Shown here piece by piece: positions 59,464 to 64,000 of a DNA stretch of 64,000 nt. Source of the stretch: CAXMST01 sp963712765. GTDB taxonomy: Bacteria; Actinomycetota; Thermoleophilia; Solirubrobacterales; 70-9. The translations under genes and the position numbers were made by a program. The notes below the pieces were generated by a model that made no database searches, had not been told where the DNA came from, and saw nothing but the letters and a program-made list of their open reading frames with translations. The DNA lies in NCBI GenBank assembly GCA_963712765.1, contig CAVQIX010000004.1, forward strand, positions 124,001 to 188,000. The letters are read 5' to 3'. How positions within the stretch are numbered: the stretch's first letter is position 1; each line of letters begins with the position of its first letter.

Positions 59464-60258
59464 CTAGGCGCCGGCACCGGGCTCATCGGGAGCCCGGCGG
59501 ACGCGCTCACAGGAGCCGTCCGGGTTCTCCTCGGTGGCATCGACGATCACGTCGACGCTGTCGAGGATCGCCAGATCACGGCCGGAGCCGCAATCGACGT
59601 GGTCGACGAGGCCGTCTCGGGCCCCGATGCGATCGGGACCAGCCCCGCCGGAGGCTCGGTCGTCGACGACGTCCACCGGGTCGCCATCCGCAGCCGCATC
59701 CGCCTCGGCGGGTGCGCCGATCCGGATCCGGTCGGGACCGCTGCCGGCGCGAACGTCATCGTGCCCGCCACCGCCAACAAGGATGTCGAATCCCCGATGG
59801 CCGATCAGCGTGTCGTCGTCGGCGCCTCCCAGGAGCTTGTCGACCCCACGGGCGGGCCGTCCCGGTCCGGCGACGAGGAGATCGTCCCCGGCGCCACCGC
59901 CGAGGCGGTCGGGACCAGACCCGCCGCCGAGGCTGTCGTTGCCGGCACCGCCGCCGACCCGGTCGCGCCCAGCGGCGCCACCGATCCGGTCATCGCCCTC
60001 GCCGCCAGCGACCGTGTCGGCCCCCGGGCCGGCGGCGACAGCGTCGTTGCCGGCACCGGCTCGGACCCTGTCGTCGCCGGCGAGCGCATTGACCGTGTCG
60101 TCGCCGGCGAGCGCCGCGATGCGATCGCCGGACGGCGTTCCCGTCAGCTGGTCGTCCTCCGGCGTGCCGACGATCGTCGCCGCCATCGCACTCGAGACCA
60201 CGCCAACGCAGAGCGCCACCGTAAGCACGCCGAAGCGCGCCCTCTTCCTGCGTTCCAT
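59464..60258 (-). CDS. Exported RTX-like calcium-binding repeat protein, short form
   Basis: A 264-residue protein. After a signal peptide (FGVLTVALCVGVVSSAMA) it is almost wholly RTX-like repeats (GDDRVRAGAGNDAVAAGPGADTVAGGEGDDRIGGAAG and so on), with no extra N-terminal domain. It ends in DHVDCGSGRDLAILD ... GSCERVRR, the same two-cysteine cap idea as the other two. Probably secreted, forming a Ca-loaded beta-roll. Confidence 0.85.
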   Translation of the reverse strand: MERRKRARFGVLTVALCVGVVSSAMAATIVGTPEDDQLTGTPSGDRIAALAGDDTVNALAGDDRVRAGAGNDAVAAGPGADTVAGGEGDDRIGGAAGRDRVGGGAGNDSLGGGSGPDRLGGGAGDDLLVAGPGRPARGVDKLLGGADDDTLIGHRGFDILVGGGGHDDVRAGSGPDRIRIGAPAEADAAADGDPVDVVDDRASGGAGPDRIGARDGLVDHVDCGSGRDLAILDSVDVIVDATEENPDGSCERVRRAPDEPGAGA

Positions 60259-60350
60259 CTGCCTTTACCTCCCTGGCATTGGCTTTGGTGTACGCAGGTT
60301 GAAACACAGGCACCGACACCGAAGTTGCGCCCGATCCCGAGGATCGGGGG

Positions 60351-61679
60351 TCAGCGACGCTCGCGGAGATCGCGGAGGCGCTCGGCCGCACGCGCCTCCC
60401 AGCCGCGATCGGTGGCGGCGTAGAAGCGCTTCTCCTCAAGTCCCTCGGGGGCCAGCGGCTGGGTCGCGATCGCGTGCGGTTGATCGTGCGGATACTCGTA
60501 GCCGATCCCGCGCCCGAGCTCGGCGGCGCCGCTGTAGCTGCCGTCGCGCAGGGGTGGGGGCGGATCGGCGAGCCCGTTCTGCCGGATCTGAGAGGTCGCG
60601 CGATTGAGAGCAGCGTAGGAGGCGTTCGATTTCGGCGCGAGCGACAGATAGACCGCCGCCTGAGCGAGGTTGATTCTGCACTCGGGAAGCCCGACGCGAT
60701 CGACCGCGGCACCGGCCGCGGTTGCGACGACGAGGGCCTGCGGGTCGGCGTTGCCGACGTCCTCGGAGGCGAAGATCACCATCCTGCGGGCGATATAGCG
60801 GGGATCCTCACCGCCCTCGAGCATTGCGGCCAGGTAGTAGATCGAGGCGTCGGGATCGGAGCCCCTGGTCGCCTTGATCCAGGCTGAGATGTAGTCGAAG
60901 TGCCTGTCGCCATCGCGGTCGTAGGCCACCGCCTTGCGCTGTAGCGCGTCCTCGGCCACAGCGAGGCCCACCTCGCCGCCGTCGCTTGAGGCGACCGTCT
61001 CCACCGCACGCTCGAGGGCGCCGAGCGCCGTGCGGGCGTCACCGCCGCTCCGCTGCGCGAGCAGCTCGATCGCATCGGCGCTGACCGCCGGCGGATCGGC
61101 GAGACCGCGCCCGCCGGGCTGCAGCGCCTCGCGCAGGAGCTCGCTGATCTGCTCCGGCCCGAGCGCCTCGAGCTCGTAGATCTGGCAGCGTGAGAGCAGC
61201 GCCGAGTTGACCTCGAAGTAGGGGTTCTCGGTCGTCGCCCCGATCAGCGTGATCAGGCCGTCCTCGACGGCCGGCAGAAGTGCATCCTGCTGGCCCTTGT
61301 TGAATCGATGGATCTCGTCGAGGAAGAAGACCGTCGGACGTCCTCCGCCCGCCAGTCGCTCCCGGGCCCGCTCGAGCACGGCCCGGACCTCAGCCCGTCC
61401 GGCGTTGACGGCCGACTCCTCCTCGAACGCCCAGCCCGCGGCCGTCGCGACGATCCGCGCCAGCGTCGTCTTGCCCGTCCCGGGCGGGCCGTAGAGGATC
61501 ATCGAGTGCGGGTGTCCCGACTCGATCGCGGTCCGCAGCGTCGAGCCCGCTCCGAGCAGATGCTTTTGGCCAACCACCTCGTCAAGCCCCGGCGGTCGCA
61601 TCCGGACCGCGAGGGGCTCCACTCCGGAGCCACCGGGAGTGTCGCCGTCACCGGCGGCTTCGAATAGGCGATCGCTCAT
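60351..61679 (-). CDS. rarA: Replication-associated recombination protein A
   Basis: A 442-residue AAA+ ATPase from ATG 61679 (a 17-residue-longer reading is rejected). RMRPPGLDEVVGQKHLLG, Walker A YGPPGTGKTTLARIVA, Walker B VFFLDEIHRFNKGQQDALLP, the sensor LIGATTENPYFEVNSALLSRC and the C-terminal RYIARRMVIFASEDVGNADP are characteristic of MgsA/RarA. It acts at stalled forks. Diverges from the UspA gene with 59 bases between. Confidence 0.96.
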   Translation of the reverse strand: MSDRLFEAAGDGDTPGGSGVEPLAVRMRPPGLDEVVGQKHLLGAGSTLRTAIESGHPHSMILYGPPGTGKTTLARIVATAAGWAFEEESAVNAGRAEVRAVLERARERLAGGGRPTVFFLDEIHRFNKGQQDALLPAVEDGLITLIGATTENPYFEVNSALLSRCQIYELEALGPEQISELLREALQPGGRGLADPPAVSADAIELLAQRSGGDARTALGALERAVETVASSDGGEVGLAVAEDALQRKAVAYDRDGDRHFDYISAWIKATRGSDPDASIYYLAAMLEGGEDPRYIARRMVIFASEDVGNADPQALVVATAAGAAVDRVGLPECRINLAQAAVYLSLAPKSNASYAALNRATSQIRQNGLADPPPPLRDGSYSGAAELGRGIGYEYPHDQPHAIATQPLAPEGLEEKRFYAATDRGWEARAAERLRDLRERR

Positions 61680-61738
61680 CAGCTCAGTATCGGGGCCGGC
61701 GGGGACGGCTTTGGAGGATGGATCTAACATCCACAGAC

Positions 61739-62173
61739 ATGGCTGGTCCTGTCCTGCTCTGCTACGACGGCTCCGACGGCGCCAAGCGCGCCGTCGAGAG
61801 GGCCGCGGAGCTGGTCGGACCGGGACCGGCGATCGTTTTGCAGGTCTGGTCCGGAAGCGCTGGATACCCTCCTGAGGCGCTGAGCCCAGAGCTCTACGAA
61901 GAGCTCGACCGCGCCGCCTCCGAACGTGCGGAGAAGCTGGCCGAGGAAGGCCGCGCGCTCGCAGCCGAGGCAGGATTCGACGCCCGAGCTGTGGTTCATC
62001 GCGCTCCGAGCACCTGGCGTGCGATCATCGAGACGGCCGATCAGGAGGACGTGGCGGCGATCGTGATAGGCGCGCGCGGGCTCTCGGCGATCAAGGCGGC
62101 GATTCTCGGCAGCGTCTCCTCGGCGGTCGCCCATCACAGCGACCGGGCTCTGCTGATCGTGCCGGACGCCTGA
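61739..62173 (+). CDS. Universal stress protein, ATP-binding type
   Basis: A 144-residue UspA protein from ATG 61739. The start (GPVLLCYDGSDGAKRAVERAA) and C-terminal IVIGARGLSAIKAAILGSVSSAVAHH fit the G-x2-G-x9-G-S nucleotide-binding motif, so it is an ATP-binding subtype. An alternative ATG at 61718 would add seven residues. Role in stress adaptation inferred from family. Confidence 0.92.
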   Translation: MAGPVLLCYDGSDGAKRAVERAAELVGPGPAIVLQVWSGSAGYPPEALSPELYEELDRAASERAEKLAEEGRALAAEAGFDARAVVHRAPSTWRAIIETADQEDVAAIVIGARGLSAIKAAILGSVSSAVAHHSDRALLIVPDA

Positions 62174-62181
62174 GCGCGCGC

Positions 62182-63246
62182 TCAAGCGCGGGCGACTCCG
62201 GGCAGGCGCTCCGCGAGCATGCTCGACAGTTGGCCCGTGCTTTCGGGGTCGAGGAGGTTGAGTGCGGGCAGACCGACCAGCCGGTCGATCAGGTCCCGTC
62301 CAGCCTCGGTGCTGGTTGCCAGGCCGGAGATCAGATCGGGCCGGGTGCCGAAGGCGTCGATCACACCGACGACCGCATAGGGGTCGCTCGCGCAGAGGAC
62401 GGTGAAACCGATCCGGTCGCCGAGGATCTCGACCGCGGTGTCACCGTTGTAGGGCTCCATGGGTGAGGCGCCGGCCTCGGCGACGACCACGTCCGGCTCC
62501 CCGGCGGCGAGCATCGCCAGCAGGCCTTCCATGCTGCTCCGGAACCGGTCGCGATCGACGACGGTCGACGGCAGCCCGGCATCGACGAAGTCCGCGATCG
62601 GCTCGGCCCCGGCGTCGCCCATCGAGAGGATGTCCCTGTAGCGCCCCACCCCGGTCAGCTTCGTCGCTCCGACCCGCATACCCATGCGCCGCAGGGAGCG
62701 CACGATCGCCTGACCGGCGATCGTCTTGCCCGCGCTCATCGAGGTGCCGATGATCATCACCACGGGCGCGCTGAGCTCGATGGCGGGCGGGTCCCCGACG
62801 CAGTCGGTCATCGCCAGCGGGGAGCCGTCCGCGATCGCGTGGCCGACGTAGTCGAGGTCAGCGGGACGACTGCGGCCCGCGGCGACTGAGGTGCAGCGGC
62901 CGATTACGCCGGCAGCGTTGAGGGCGTTGACGCGACCATCGTCGCCGATTCGCGCCCAGTCGCCGACCAGATCCAGCGTTGCGGCGCGGCGGCCAAACGC
63001 CCCGAGCAAGAGGTCTCCGCCGAGCAGCTCGACGATCCTCCCGCTCGGCACCTCGACCCGCATCGGAGCGGATGAGGGGGGCAGCTCGGCGAGGACGTAG
63101 TCACCGCTCCTCCATTCTTCGCGTGGCCTTGCCTCCACCGAGAGATCGCGATCCTCGAATCCGGCGATCCGGGCGACCGAACCGATCACCACCCGGCGAT
63201 CCCCGCAGGCGGAGGTCGCCGTGCGGTCGGGGCCGGCGACGATCAT
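62182..63246 (-). CDS. P-loop NTPase of unknown function
   Basis: A 354-residue protein. The N-terminal half is beta-rich (VIGSVARIAGFEDRDLSVEARP, AELPPSSAPMRVEVPSGRIVELLGGD). The C-terminal half has Walker A IIGTSMSAGKTIAGQAIV, then GATKLTGVGRYRDILSMGDAGAEPIADFVDAGLPS, and VVVAEAGASPME in the Walker B position. The fold recalls BioD/MobB/DUF1611-like NTPases, but I cannot assign a reaction. It overlaps the M20 peptidase stop by 4 bases, so the two are probably coupled. Confidence 0.75.
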   Translation of the reverse strand: MIVAGPDRTATSACGDRRVVIGSVARIAGFEDRDLSVEARPREEWRSGDYVLAELPPSSAPMRVEVPSGRIVELLGGDLLLGAFGRRAATLDLVGDWARIGDDGRVNALNAAGVIGRCTSVAAGRSRPADLDYVGHAIADGSPLAMTDCVGDPPAIELSAPVVMIIGTSMSAGKTIAGQAIVRSLRRMGMRVGATKLTGVGRYRDILSMGDAGAEPIADFVDAGLPSTVVDRDRFRSSMEGLLAMLAAGEPDVVVAEAGASPMEPYNGDTAVEILGDRIGFTVLCASDPYAVVGVIDAFGTRPDLISGLATSTEAGRDLIDRLVGLPALNLLDPESTGQLSSMLAERLPGVARA

Positions 63247-64000
63247 CGCTGCGAATCCGTGGTGAGCAGACCCGCGAGCAGGGCCGCCCGCTCATGCATG
63301 CTCTCGATCAGGACGTGCTCGTGGTCGGCGTGTGCCCCGTCGCCGACCGCGCCGAGTCCGTCGAGCGTGGCGGTCAGGCCGCTGGTCAGATTACCGTCGG
63401 AGGCGCCGCCGACCGTGGCTTCCTCGAGGGGGATTTTGAGCTCGCCGGCCACGCCTTGGGCGCGCTTCCAGAGATCGCGGTTCCGGGGAGTGTGCTCGAG
63501 CGGCGGGCGATCGAAGCCGCCCTCGATCCGGAGCTCGATCGTCGGGTCGCTGGGCTCGAGACCCTTCACCCCGGCCTCGAGCTCCTCGGCGTCGGCGCCG
63601 GTGAGGACCCTGACCTCAACCTTCGCTGTGGCTTCAGGTGCGATCACGTTCGTGCTCATCCCCCCATCGATGGTGCCGACGTTCACCGTGATCCCGCGCT
63701 CGCGGTCGTTGAGGGCGAACAGGGACTGGATCAGATGCGACGCCTCCAGGATCGCGCTCGCGCCGCGCTCTGGCTCGATCCCGGCGTGAGAAGCCCGGCC
63801 GTGGATGGTGATCGTGAACCGCCCGATTCCCTTTCGGGCCGTCTTCAATTTCCCCGACGGCCCGTAGGAGGGCTCGAGAACCAGCGCGTGCCGGGCCTCG
63901 GCGGCGAGCGGCAGCAGGCGCTCACGCGAGTCCGGGCTCCCGACCTCCTCATCCGGATTGATGAAGAACGAGACCGGCGCCGTGAGCTCGAGGCCGAAGC
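63243..64000 (-). CDS. M20-family metallopeptidase (5' truncated by window edge)
   Basis: The frame is open to the window end; the visible part is about 252 residues. INPDEEVGSPDSRERLLPL holds the metal/general-base glutamates (EE), then the dimerisation domain (GRFTITIHGRASHAGIEPERGASAILEASHLIQSL) and C-terminal part with GGASDGNLTSGL and GAHADHEHVLIESM carrying the last His ligand. It resembles carboxypeptidase G2/glutamate carboxypeptidase-like enzymes. It overlaps the P-loop gene by 4 bases. Confidence 0.92.
   Translation of the reverse strand, partial: FGLELTAPVSFFINPDEEVGSPDSRERLLPLAAEARHALVLEPSYGPSGKLKTARKGIGRFTITIHGRASHAGIEPERGASAILEASHLIQSLFALNDRERGITVNVGTIDGGMSTNVIAPEATAKVEVRVLTGADAEELEAGVKGLEPSDPTIELRIEGGFDRPPLEHTPRNRDLWKRAQGVAGELKIPLEEATVGGASDGNLTSGLTATLDGLGAVGDGAHADHEHVLIESMHERAALLAGLLTTDSQR

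Overview
The window is a gene-dense, high-GC bacterial chromosome segment with short spacers, frequent 4-base stop/start overlaps and no transposase, integrase, phage or CRISPR signal. The gene set suggests a Gram-positive-type actinobacterium. Supporting signs are an MprAB/PepD-like regulator-kinase-HtrA operon, a GT-C mannosyltransferase beside a class A PBP, an ECF42-type sigma factor with a DGPF partner, several short Ca-binding repeat exoproteins with basic tails, and a prepilin-like 'SVEhAALVLV' signal. I infer Thermoleophilia/Solirubrobacterales; this is a judgement from gene content, not a search.

Layout. 1-2.4 kb: end of a sulfite-oxidase-type molybdoenzyme, a membrane partner, and a protein with a class III (prepilin-like) signal. 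2.4-8 kb: DUF2804, SRPBCC, a biotin carboxylase/BCCP fusion, an NTF2-like protein and purA. 8-12.7 kb: the rpsF-ssb-rpsR-rplI-dnaB replication/ribosome operon ending in a DnaC/DnaI-like loader. 13.2-17 kb: a GT20 synthase, a TreT-like synthase and an IMPase-family phosphatase, probably one compatible-solute operon. 17-20.4 kb: envelope-stress operon (response regulator, kinase, HtrA lipoprotein). 20.5-29.6 kb: degenerate M28 membrane protein, FlgM-like orphan with a sigma-28-like promoter, thiL, mannosyltransferase, PBP1, HAD, CPBP protease, pyrE, DUF1772. 30.1 kb: tRNA-Arg(CCT). 30.5-35 kb: PepSY lipoprotein, CHASE2 cyclase and a beta-propeller/FecR-like exoprotein. 35.3-41 kb: small membrane protein, hypothetical, GalT-like, GNAT, slipin-NfeD and a thioredoxin lipoprotein. 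41-44.7 kb: an unusual SF2 helicase and an RTX-like protein. 44.8-52.6 kb: birA, SAM hydrolase, cobA-hemD, hemC, hemA, ccmD, ccmC, ccmB, ccmA. 52.8-64 kb: secreted helical protein, MepA-like endopeptidase, frameshifted ECF sigma with DGPF partner, two more RTX-like proteins, NUDIX, ALDH, rarA, UspA, a P-loop protein and a partial M20 peptidase.

How the genes work together. The 46.3-52.6 kb block couples early tetrapyrrole synthesis (HemA, HemC, HemD/CobA) to haem export and delivery for cytochrome c (CcmABCD). The envelope is served by PBP1, MepA, the HtrA stress operon and NfeD/slipin. The most interesting candidates for undescribed biology are the propeller/FecR-like exoprotein transcribed with a CHASE2 cyclase, the 850-residue SF2 helicase with an acidic insert and basic tail, and the paralogous RTX-like proteins that share an unrecognised N-terminal domain and a two-cysteine C-terminal cap.
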